A stretch of DNA of 22,115 bases, from NCBI GenBank assembly GCA_964471945.1, contig CAYYIJ010000033.1:1-22115 (forward strand). The letters run 5' to 3'. Within the stretch, counting starts at the first letter, position 1. Each line of letters opens with the position of its first letter. The translations under genes were made by a program, and so were the position numbers. This DNA is from JASEHD01 sp964471945. GTDB taxonomy: Bacteria > Bacteroidota > Ignavibacteria > UBA10030 > SZUA-254. This document shows positions 15,645 to 22,115 of this stretch, in pieces. The notes beneath the pieces are model-generated. The model was not told the DNA's origin. It saw only the letters and a program-made list of their open reading frames with translations, and did no database searches.

Positions 15645-18600
15645 ATGCGAAAAGGATTATTAACTGTAATACTCGTATTCGGAGGAATATATCTTTTTAA
15701 TTCATCTGCAAACTCGCAAACTTGGTTACAAGATTATGCAATCAAACGAGGCCTTGAATTATCGGCAGAGCGTGCTTTTGCTGAGTCGATCGCAATTGCT
15801 GACAATATACCAATCCGGATGGAATACGACGACGGTCAAACAATAGAGCTTCAAAGGTTTAGAAACAACATACCGGTTTATTATAAAACAGATAATCTTA
15901 CTGCTGCTCGGACAATCTCGACACATAAAGTTTGGCCAGGTGGTGTAGGGGCATATTATTTAACAGGAGAAAACATTATTCTCGGTGTTTGGGATGCTGG
16001 AAGAGTACGTCCAACCCACCAAGAGTTTGGCTCAAGGGTAATTTTCACTCAAGGCAATAATCACGACCATTCAACTCACGTTGGTGGAACAATGATAGCT
16101 ACAGGGGTAATCGGTGCAGCTAAAGGTATGTCATATAAAGGTTCATTGAAATCATACGACTGGACTATTGATGAAGCAGAAATGGCAGCCGAAGCAGCAG
16201 CCGGTTTACGCGTATCAAACCATTCGTATGGAACAATAACAGGATGGTATTGGAATTATCGCAACGATAATCGCTGGGCATGGTTTGGTGATGTAAATAT
16301 TAGCGCGATTGAGGATTACAATTTTGGATTCTATTCCGAACAGGCAAAAGAATGGGATGAAATAGCAAATAATGCTCCCAACTACCTAATTGTGAAATCT
16401 GCAGGAAATGACCGCGATGAAGGTCCGAGTGGGTCAACCCAACACTGGATTTTTGTTGGAGGAACATGGACTTTAGTTACAGCAGCACGTAATCGTGATG
16501 GTAATTCAGGATACGACTGTATCAGTCATAATTCTTTGGCAAAAAATATTCTTACTGTTGGAGCTGTGAATGATATTTACAATAGTTATTCGGATCCAAA
16601 TAGTGTTGTTATGTCTACCTTCAGTTGTTGGGGCCCGGCCGATGATGGCAGAATAAAACCCGATATTGTTGCAAACGGGGTGGATTTATATTCCCCAATT
16701 TCAACTTCAGATATAGCCTATGGCAGATACAGTGGAACATCAATGTCGTCACCAAATGCATCGGGATCGGTTGGTTTACTTCTCCAGCGTCAAAACATGT
16801 TACAAGGTGCAACTCCACTTCGATCCTCGACACTTAAAGCGATTATAATCAACACTGCTGATGAAGCAGGACCAAATCCGGGACCCGATTACATGTTTGG
16901 TTGGGGATTGATGAATACACTAAAAGCTGTTCAACTCATGACACAAGATAGTATAGATGGTTTTGGGTCTCACATTAAAGAACTCGTGTTAAACCAAGGA
17001 CAGACAATTCAGTTTGATATAGGAAGTGATGTTATTCCACTAAGAGCAACTATCTGTTGGAACGATCCAGCAGGAACACCAGTCAGTCCAGCACTTGATC
17101 CGACAAATATCATGTTGAAAAACGATATTGATCTCCGAATCATCAAAAAAAGTAATCAACAAATTTATCGACCATGGATTCTTAATCCCGCCGTACCATC
17201 ATCGGCTGCAAATACTGGAGATAATATTAGAGATAACGTAGAACAAGTGTATATTGAATCACCTGAGAGGACCGTTTATACTGTTCGAATCACACACAAA
17301 GGATTATTAGTTGGCGGCTCGCAACATCTTTCGTTTGTCATAAGTGGTAATGCAGTACCATTAGGCCCGGTTTTTGTAGCTCAACCGAGTAGTTTCGAGT
17401 ACACACTAATACCCAGTGCAATTACTGACGATTCTATTAAAATTAAAAACCCCGGAGATTCACTGCTATTTGTCCAAACATTGATTCCGCCTCCTGAAAA
17501 TAGCTGGCTTTCAATTTTGGAAAACTATATTACCGTAGATTCACTCGACTCGAGCATGGTACATTTCACGGTTGATCCTTCAGGACTAAATACGTGGACG
17601 GACTACAATGGAGCGATTTCGTTCTTACATAACGATTCAACGCAAACTCCAACATTGATCAATGTGCTGGTTCATGTTCTGGGACCAACGATTACTTCTA
17701 AGACTACGAGTTATCTTTTTGAAATCGATTCAGGTGACGTGGCAAAAGATACCTTGGTCATTCGGAACGATGGGTACATACCACTTCATCTTTCAATTAA
17801 TGATACTGGTAAATTAACACCAACATGGCTGACACATAACTTAGACATTGGAACAATTGCACCTAACGAGAGTATCTTTGTAGCACTCACTGCCGGCACG
17901 CCCACGTTAGCAATCGGCGACTATTATACAAATCTTCTCATCGAGAGTAACGATAATAAAACTGGAAACATTATTATTCCAATCGCACTGCATGTTGGCA
18001 CCAAACGGACAATATCAATGCAAGTCGATAATCGTTGGAATATGATTTCGCTTCCAGTAAAATCATTCTTATCCTTAAAAACCGAACTGTTCCCTACCGC
18101 TACATCGCATGCATTTTTATATAACGGTAATTACGTTCAAAAAAATATATTAGAAGCAGGGCAAGGTTATTGGTTAAAATTTGATGCTGTTCAATCGCTC
18201 CCGATTGAAGGTTATTTAGTTAATGCCGATACCCTCTCACTCTTAGAAGGTTGGAATATGATTGGCGCATTGTCAAATAGTATCCCAACATCTGCCGTAA
18301 TATCTGAACCCGATGGTAAGATTGCTCCATATTTCTTCGGCTATAACAGAAACTATATCATTGTCGACAGTCTTAAACCCGGCAAGGGATATTTTGTAAA
18401 AGCTAAATATCCATGCGATATTATCCTTAGTGGAACTTATCCTCCACTATCTAAACAATTGGCAAGCCAGACGTTATCGGCGTTTAATAGTATAACATTC
18501 AGCGATGGTGAAAACAGCCAGACACTTTACTTTACATCTGCTCTTGATCGGGGATTAAGCATTGAAGATTTCGAACTTCCACCCACTGCACCAGAAGGAG

Positions 18601-19124
18601 ATTTTGATGTACGGTACAGCTCGGGGCGATTCCTCGAAGTAGTTGGAAAAAACCAAAGTGAATCTCCGATTAACATCCAGACGGTTTCTTCTCTGATTAC
18701 AATAAGCTGGAATATTCAAGAGTTATCAAATACTAAATATGTGCTGCGTGATGATGAAGGTAAAACTTATCCGTTGACCGAGAATGGGAGTATCATGCTA
18801 CAAGGAGATAATTCAGGAGTTAAAATATTAAAATTAGTAAACGAAGGAACAAATATTCCAATGGAATATTTACTTCAGCAAAATTATCCTAACCCGTTCA
18901 ATCCAGTAACAATTGTCAATTATCAATTGCCAGTTGCCAATTGGGTAATGTTAAAAGTCTATGACGTTCTCGGGCGTGAAGTTGCTGTGCTTGTGGACGA
19001 GTTTAAAAACGCAGGATATTATCAAGCAACTTGGGATGCAACGAATATTCCAAGTGGAATATATTTCTATAAGATGAAGACAGAGAATTTTACTTCGGTT
19101 AAGAAGATGTTGCTGTTACAATAG
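15645..19124 (+). CDS. Secreted multidomain S8 subtilisin-like protease with T9SS-type C-terminal sorting domain
   Basis: Secreted serine endopeptidase of 1159 residues. A signal peptide (about 1-24) and propeptide-like region are followed by the S8 catalytic domain: D117 in GVWDAG, H142 in DHSTHVGG, oxyanion Asn N255 in SAGND and S366 in SGTSMSSP. Residues 435-570 resemble the beta-sandwich after the catalytic domain in KP-43-type subtilases (CWNDPAGTP, NDIDLRI, DNVEQVYIESP). Two Ig-like/BACON-like repeats follow (about 575-785), then two related modules with WNMISLPV (798) and WNMIGAL (870), each closing with a GYW/GYF motif. Residues 1075-1159 form a sorting domain with NYPNPFNPVT, LKVYDVLGREV and GIYFYKM, so the protein is probably exported by T9SS and surface-attached or released. 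Clear GGAG ribosome site 7 bases before ATG. Substrate unknown. Confidence 0.93.
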   Translation: MRKGLLTVILVFGGIYLFNSSANSQTWLQDYAIKRGLELSAERAFAESIAIADNIPIRMEYDDGQTIELQRFRNNIPVYYKTDNLTAARTISTHKVWPGGVGAYYLTGENIILGVWDAGRVRPTHQEFGSRVIFTQGNNHDHSTHVGGTMIATGVIGAAKGMSYKGSLKSYDWTIDEAEMAAEAAAGLRVSNHSYGTITGWYWNYRNDNRWAWFGDVNISAIEDYNFGFYSEQAKEWDEIANNAPNYLIVKSAGNDRDEGPSGSTQHWIFVGGTWTLVTAARNRDGNSGYDCISHNSLAKNILTVGAVNDIYNSYSDPNSVVMSTFSCWGPADDGRIKPDIVANGVDLYSPISTSDIAYGRYSGTSMSSPNASGSVGLLLQRQNMLQGATPLRSSTLKAIIINTADEAGPNPGPDYMFGWGLMNTLKAVQLMTQDSIDGFGSHIKELVLNQGQTIQFDIGSDVIPLRATICWNDPAGTPVSPALDPTNIMLKNDIDLRIIKKSNQQIYRPWILNPAVPSSAANTGDNIRDNVEQVYIESPERTVYTVRITHKGLLVGGSQHLSFVISGNAVPLGPVFVAQPSSFEYTLIPSAITDDSIKIKNPGDSLLFVQTLIPPPENSWLSILENYITVDSLDSSMVHFTVDPSGLNTWTDYNGAISFLHNDSTQTPTLINVLVHVLGPTITSKTTSYLFEIDSGDVAKDTLVIRNDGYIPLHLSINDTGKLTPTWLTHNLDIGTIAPNESIFVALTAGTPTLAIGDYYTNLLIESNDNKTGNIIIPIALHVGTKRTISMQVDNRWNMISLPVKSFLSLKTELFPTATSHAFLYNGNYVQKNILEAGQGYWLKFDAVQSLPIEGYLVNADTLSLLEGWNMIGALSNSIPTSAVISEPDGKIAPYFFGYNRNYIIVDSLKPGKGYFVKAKYPCDIILSGTYPPLSKQLASQTLSAFNSITFSDGENSQTLYFTSALDRGLSIEDFELPPTAPEGDFDVRYSSGRFLEVVGKNQSESPINIQTVSSLITISWNIQELSNTKYVLRDDEGKTYPLTENGSIMLQGDNSGVKILKLVNEGTNIPMEYLLQQNYPNPFNPVTIVNYQLPVANWVMLKVYDVLGREVAVLVDEFKNAGYYQATWDATNIPSGIYFYKMKTENFTSVKKMLLLQ
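18907..18941. repeat. Five degenerate heptamers inside the sorting-domain coding region
   Basis: TAACAAT, TGTCAAT, TATCAAT, TGCCAGT and TGCCAAT follow each other without a slip. They encode part of the TIVNYQLPVANW stretch just after NPFNPV. Their core, -GTCAAT, resembles the TCAAT-G units upstream of nfo. The match could reflect a shared repeat family or simply codon use for a conserved beta-strand. Confidence 0.4.
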
Positions 19125-19133
19125 TATCGATTG

Positions 19134-19158
19134 ATACCATCCTATGTGAGTATGGTAT
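19134..19158 (+). terminator. Hairpin just after the subtilase gene, possible terminator
   Basis: ATACCAT (19134-19140) and ATGGTAT (19152-19158) can pair as a 7-bp stem with an 11-base loop, starting about 10 bases after the stop codon. No U-tract follows and the stem is AT-rich, so it is at best a weak terminator or mRNA 3'-end stabiliser. Confidence 0.3.
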
Positions 19159-19307
19159 TATAGTTACCCCATAAAAAACCTAAAACACTATAATCTGAGG
19201 GAAAAAATAGTTAAATTAAATGAAATTACTAGCTAAGAAAACAGTCAAAACACCAATTCCATGTAAAAAATATGAGGAAATAGTTACGAAAAAGATATTT
19301 TATTAAA
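19159..19307. other. Intergenic spacer between the subtilase gene and the MITE-like element
   Basis: AT-rich sequence without a convincing gene. It contains one 28-codon frame (19220-19306) encoding a Lys-rich peptide with no good ribosome site and no family I recognise. Together with the hairpin and the repeat element, this accounts for the 353-base stretch between the subtilase stop and the next gene. Confidence 0.5.
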
Positions 19308-19480
19308 TGATGTTACGCAAGAAAATGGTTTATCACAAAAGTTTCACGTGTCTTTGCGTCCTCTGCGACTCTGCGTTTAACCAAAATGCTAAATTGCTCT
19401 TGGAAATGAAGAGGAACCGCAAAGACGCTAAGAACGCAAAGGTTCGCAAAGATGATTATTTAGTTCTGTGCGTAACATCA
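19308..19480. mobile_element. MITE-like 173-bp element with 12-bp terminal inverted repeats
   Basis: The ends are perfect inverted repeats: TGATGTTACGCA at 19308-19319 and TGCGTAACATCA at 19469-19480. Inside are two imperfectly complementary arms: about 19351-19378, rich in TCTTTGCGTC / TCTGCG, and about 19415-19455, rich in CGCAAAG / ACGC units of roughly 9 bases. The whole could fold into a long hairpin. There is no coding capacity and no obvious target-site duplication. CGCAAAG-type intergenic repeats are common in several environmental phyla. The outer right edge coincides with the TGA stop codon of the minus-strand gene, so the element supplies that stop. A parent transposon is not in the window. 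Confidence 0.6.
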
Positions 19481-20800
19481 GTTATAATAAATAATTGTTT
19501 GTCCTCCTCTGCTACCTCCAAATCTTGGATTAACAATGTTATTGTATATCGAACCGAACGTAAAACTTAAACCAATTGAGCAATAGTAATTGAATTGGGA
19601 TTCAAGTTGACGTCGTTGTAGTAGAATGTCTTCCGTGCTGGCATCTTTCCTTGGAAGTGATAATTGGTCACGTAATTCTGAATACCTACCGCTCAAATCT
19701 AACGTTAATCCCTCGATCAGTCGAAAAGAGATATTTCCAGATATTGAAATCTGATACTTCATAAAATCATGTAAATAGTTTGATCCCTGTAGAGTAACGG
19801 TAGTTGAACCCCACGGTTCTTTCACAGAGTAAGAGATCGAGAGATTATGGTTTTGTAAATTGTCAATCATTTTATAATAAATAGTTTCTTCATGATATCT
19901 AATGTATTCATATCCTACGCGATAGAGAAAACAGATTTGTCTTCGAGTCGATTCAGAGTACGGAAAGATGTTGTATTCAATCCCAGGAGCAGCATATAGA
20001 CCGAGTTTTGTGTTGCTATATGTGTGACTCGATGCAGAAGCAGACATACCCCATGACCAGTGATCGGTTATACTGAAAACTGCTGAAAAATTTAATCCCT
20101 TCCCTCGTGATATACTTTGATATTTATAACCTTGGTAATCATATTTATTTTCGTTGTAACTCCCATTCATGGAGATGTTTAATCTTAGATCTTCTGTTGT
20201 GCGATTGGCACTAAATGAGCCATAGAGTGAGGTGTATTCAACCGTCTCATTGCCGTTGAAAAAACCCCTCCCGCTTATACTAAATACCCAGTAATCCCAA
20301 ATATCTTTTAATTCCGTTTGAGTTGACGGCTCTTTGTATGTAATCGTTATATTTTTACTAAGGGGTGTTTTTGAAACATATCTGATCAAACCAAGTTTTA
20401 ATATTCGAACAAGTTCTATACGGGTATTCTCAGCAGTTTCATCTTTTTTTGTTGTAAATGTAAGAGTATCGTTTATTGTGTTAAATTCTTTACCAATGAA
20501 GGTAAGTGTGAATTCATATCCCCCGCTAGCCGTGAGCTGAGTGGTGACAAGAATAAAAACCTGGGCATCGGCTTGGTCACGAACGTAATTGACAAAAGTT
20601 ATTTTTTCCCTGATGTAATTAAAATCGCAGTGATATCCACAATCTATATAGATGCGGAGGGCATCCTTTCGGTTAATGTCAAGCGTATCCGATAATTCCT
20701 GTGTGTGGCAAACTGAATTTATAATAAAAAAAATAATTGCAATCGGCGCTAAACGGAGATTTAGTGCAGAGATAACATTTCTTTTTGTTAATAGTAGCAT
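19478..20800 (-). CDS. Predicted outer-membrane beta-barrel protein, function unknown
   Basis: I do not recognise a characterised family. The 440 residues start with a signal peptide-like segment (about 1-33, hydrophobic then CHTQE). An N-terminal domain (about 40-160) follows with a distinctive LRIYIDCGYHCDFNYIRE...FVNYVRD stretch containing two Cys (about 54 and 58). Residues 165-425 show alternating polar and hydrophobic strands with many Tyr, Ser and Gly (for example LRLNISMNGSYNEN, GLTLDLSGRYSE, YCSIGLSFTFG), as in an outer-membrane barrel (DUF481-like at best). It ends NNIVNPRFGG plus a short tail. The last codon abuts the MITE edge, which gives the TGA. An AAGGA ribosome site precedes the ATG by 6 bases. 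Once the gap is collapsed, it starts 33 bases after the upstream gene, suggesting an operon. Confidence 0.75.
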   Translation of the reverse strand: MLLLTKRNVISALNLRLAPIAIIFFIINSVCHTQELSDTLDINRKDALRIYIDCGYHCDFNYIREKITFVNYVRDQADAQVFILVTTQLTASGGYEFTLTFIGKEFNTINDTLTFTTKKDETAENTRIELVRILKLGLIRYVSKTPLSKNITITYKEPSTQTELKDIWDYWVFSISGRGFFNGNETVEYTSLYGSFSANRTTEDLRLNISMNGSYNENKYDYQGYKYQSISRGKGLNFSAVFSITDHWSWGMSASASSHTYSNTKLGLYAAPGIEYNIFPYSESTRRQICFLYRVGYEYIRYHEETIYYKMIDNLQNHNLSISYSVKEPWGSTTVTLQGSNYLHDFMKYQISISGNISFRLIEGLTLDLSGRYSELRDQLSLPRKDASTEDILLQRRQLESQFNYYCSIGLSFTFGSIYNNIVNPRFGGSRGGQTIIYYN

Positions 20801-20819
20801 AATTCTTCCTTAGTTGGTA

Positions 20820-20874
20820 ATAGAATTTATCAGTTAATGCATTGGCAGTAAATCCGATACACGCTTTTTCGCCC
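20820..20874. repeat. Left copy of 55-bp direct repeat flanking the assembly gap
   Basis: Identical over all 55 bases to 20975-21029. The two copies are the overlapping ends of neighbouring contigs, and the length suggests an assembly k-mer of 55. It duplicates the 3' end of the upstream gene, including its TAA stop at 20834-20836. Confidence 0.9.
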
Positions 20875-20974
20875 NNNNNNNNNNNNNNNNNNNNNNNNNN
20901 NNNNNNNNNNNNNNNNNNNNNNNNNNNNNNNNNNNNNNNNNNNNNNNNNNNNNNNNNNNNNNNNNNNNNNNNNN
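20875..20974. other. Assembly gap of exactly 100 N (probably artefactual)
   Basis: One hundred N, a conventional placeholder for a gap of unknown size, flanked by identical 55-bp sequence. The simplest reading is that the contigs overlap, no sequence is missing, and 155 bases of this window are spurious. Confidence 0.9.
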
Positions 20975-21029
20975 ATAGAATTTATCAGTTAATGCATTGG
21001 CAGTAAATCCGATACACGCTTTTTCGCCC
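20975..21029. repeat. Right copy of 55-bp direct repeat flanking the assembly gap
   Basis: Same 55 bases as at 20820-20874, here in continuous frame with the carboxypeptidase-regulatory-domain protein. It holds the last 13 codons and stop of that gene. Confidence 0.9.
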
Positions 21030-22107
21030 ACATGCCAAAGACTTCAATTGATAACGGATTTATCAAATTTCCTAATGTATCAACTAGTGCATAGGAATCT
21101 CTTAAAGTAATAATACTATCTGTACCGTTTTGTAATATGTTTGGATTGTCTATCCAGCGCTTTGAAAATTTATCCCAGACTTTTTCACCGCCAGTTTGTT
21201 CACCAGCTCTTCTTCCATACTCTATCCTTAGATAACCTGGAAATTGTAATAACTTGAATGGAGTACCGTGCATCGTCATTAGTTGGATTTCATCAGGGTT
21301 GACACGGTGTCCCGATCTCCGCATTAAATTTTTTAGTGGTCCGGAAAATATATGAAACATCTCCGAATCGGTGTTTCCCATATTCAAGGTATGCAGAAAA
21401 TGCTTAAACGATCCTTTGTATGTCTTCTCCCGGTTCTGCCGCCATTCAGAGTGTTCTTTTGGAATATGGGATTTAAGTTCTTCAAACAGTGGACAGATAA
21501 GATAATAACCAGCATCTTTGTTTACATCCCAGGCGAACTGATCAAGTATAAGGTGGATACGATAACCTAAGGCATAGTTATCAATAATCAGAATACTATC
21601 AGACGATGCCACCAGTGTATCTGTTTTTTCATCAAAGTAGAGGTTCAGTACTTCAGGGTTCAATATTTTACAATATTGAGCATTATCTGTTTCACCGATG
21701 AATGTTTTCATAAATATTTTTAGATTCTTCTTCCATTCTTTAGGTCTATCGACAATCACCTCAACTTCGTCAGTTTGGAGTAATTGTGGCTTCAGTTTAA
21801 TCTCGTAGTGAAAAGAGTCTGCTCGGACAATTTGTAAGGTAATGACATGTCTCTCGTATCCGATACGAGAAACAACCAAATCGAACATTCCGTTTGGAAC
21901 TTTTAAAAGCTTGAATGTACCATCTTTTGCAGTAGAAGTTCCAATGGTCGTAAATGACAGAAAAACATTCACGTTTTCAAGATATTCACCCGACTCTATA
22001 TCAGCAACCTGCCCAGTAATAATAGTATTCGCTTTTTGCTGTGCAGACGATAGTACATTTATAGAGATTATTAAGAACAAGATAATCATAAATGTTAACT
22101 TTTTCAT
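20989..22107 (-). CDS. Carboxypeptidase-regulatory-like (CarboxypepD_reg-like) domain envelope protein
   Basis: Secreted or envelope protein of 372 residues. A signal peptide (MKKLTFMIILFLIISINVLSSA, 1-22) is followed by a beta-sandwich of the carboxypeptidase regulatory type (about 29-110): ITGQVADIESGEYLENVNVFL, then TSTAKDGTFKLLKVPNG and a VSRIGYERH strand. The family is typical of TonB-dependent receptor N-termini and related Bacteroidota proteins, but no plug or barrel follows. Residues 120-372 form a soluble domain I do not recognise, with WKKNLKIFMKTFIGETDNA, a YALGYRIHL strand and a Trp/Arg-rich end. GGA lies 6 bases before ATG 22107, at the window edge. The 3' end is complete despite the gap. 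Likely co-transcribed with the barrel protein; their functions may be linked. Confidence 0.8.
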   Translation of the reverse strand: MKKLTFMIILFLIISINVLSSAQQKANTIITGQVADIESGEYLENVNVFLSFTTIGTSTAKDGTFKLLKVPNGMFDLVVSRIGYERHVITLQIVRADSFHYEIKLKPQLLQTDEVEVIVDRPKEWKKNLKIFMKTFIGETDNAQYCKILNPEVLNLYFDEKTDTLVASSDSILIIDNYALGYRIHLILDQFAWDVNKDAGYYLICPLFEELKSHIPKEHSEWRQNREKTYKGSFKHFLHTLNMGNTDSEMFHIFSGPLKNLMRRSGHRVNPDEIQLMTMHGTPFKLLQFPGYLRIEYGRRAGEQTGGEKVWDKFSKRWIDNPNILQNGTDSIITLRDSYALVDTLGNLINPLSIEVFGMWAKKRVSDLLPMH

Positions 22108-22115
22108 AAATTTCC

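Noticed and set aside
19220..19306. Small 28-codon Lys-rich frame between the hairpin and the MITE-like element
   Set aside because: GAGGG is about 18 bases upstream, too far for a ribosome site; no family match that I can see; AT-rich spacer gives such frames by chance.
19307..19570. 87-codon frame reading through the MITE-like element
   Set aside because: Most of it is the CGCAAAG-type repeat hairpin and the rest is antisense to the barrel gene; composition is repeat-driven.
20834..21031. Open frame spanning the N run
   Set aside because: It is the end of the upstream gene copied twice around undetermined bases; the middle is unknown and probably does not exist.

Overview
The window looks like a piece of a metagenome-assembled genome from the Ignavibacteria / Bacteroidota-Chlorobi group. 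Supporting signs are the AT-rich DNA, scarce or weak Shine-Dalgarno sequences, a secreted protease ending in a type IX secretion (T9SS)-like sorting domain with the NPFNP motif, paired 'WNMI...GYW' modules, and heptamer-type intergenic repeats. The taxonomy is inferred from protein style only. The 100-N gap flanked by two identical 55-bp copies shows this is a scaffold joined from short-read contigs.

Layout. (1) 1-2712, minus strand: a remnant of a second endonuclease IV gene at the left edge, a multi-spanning GT-C type glycosyltransferase, and a complete endonuclease IV gene (nfo) whose start codon lies inside a 70-bp array of 7-bp repeats. (2) 2769-3950, plus strand: anmK, the cell-wall recycling kinase, divergent from nfo. 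(3) 3969-15498, minus strand: ten close-packed genes, most spaced by 1-20 bases, that read as one surface-glycan transcription unit. In transcription order they are a GT2 polyprenyl-phosphate-type transferase, a Cys-rich GT9, a YfhO-like membrane protein, a second GT2 polyprenyl-type transferase, a SAM methyltransferase, a GT4, UDP-GlcNAc 2-epimerase (wecB), a rhamnosyltransferase-like GT2, phosphate acetyltransferase (pta) and a DUF1624/HGSNAT-like membrane acetyltransferase. (4) 15499-15644: a compact divergent promoter region. (5) 15645-19124, plus strand: a 1159-residue multidomain subtilase with a C-terminal sorting domain. (6) 19125-19477: a hairpin and a small MITE-like element with perfect 12-bp terminal inverted repeats. 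(7) 19478-22107, minus strand: a two-gene unit encoding a carboxypeptidase-regulatory-domain protein and a predicted outer-membrane beta-barrel protein of unknown function, interrupted only by the artefactual gap.

Working together: wecB makes UDP-ManNAc. The two polyprenyl-type GT2s could charge lipid-phosphate carriers that the GT-C/YfhO-like membrane proteins use outside the membrane. GT4, GT9 and the third GT2 extend the chain. The methyltransferase and the DUF1624 protein may decorate it, with Pta possibly supplying acetyl-CoA. This is inference from gene order and family membership. I found no RNA genes, CRISPR array, transposase or integrase. The least explained structures are the repeat-derived start of nfo, the partial nfo copy at the edge, the MITE that supplies a neighbour's stop codon, and the uncharacterised two-gene envelope unit at the right end.
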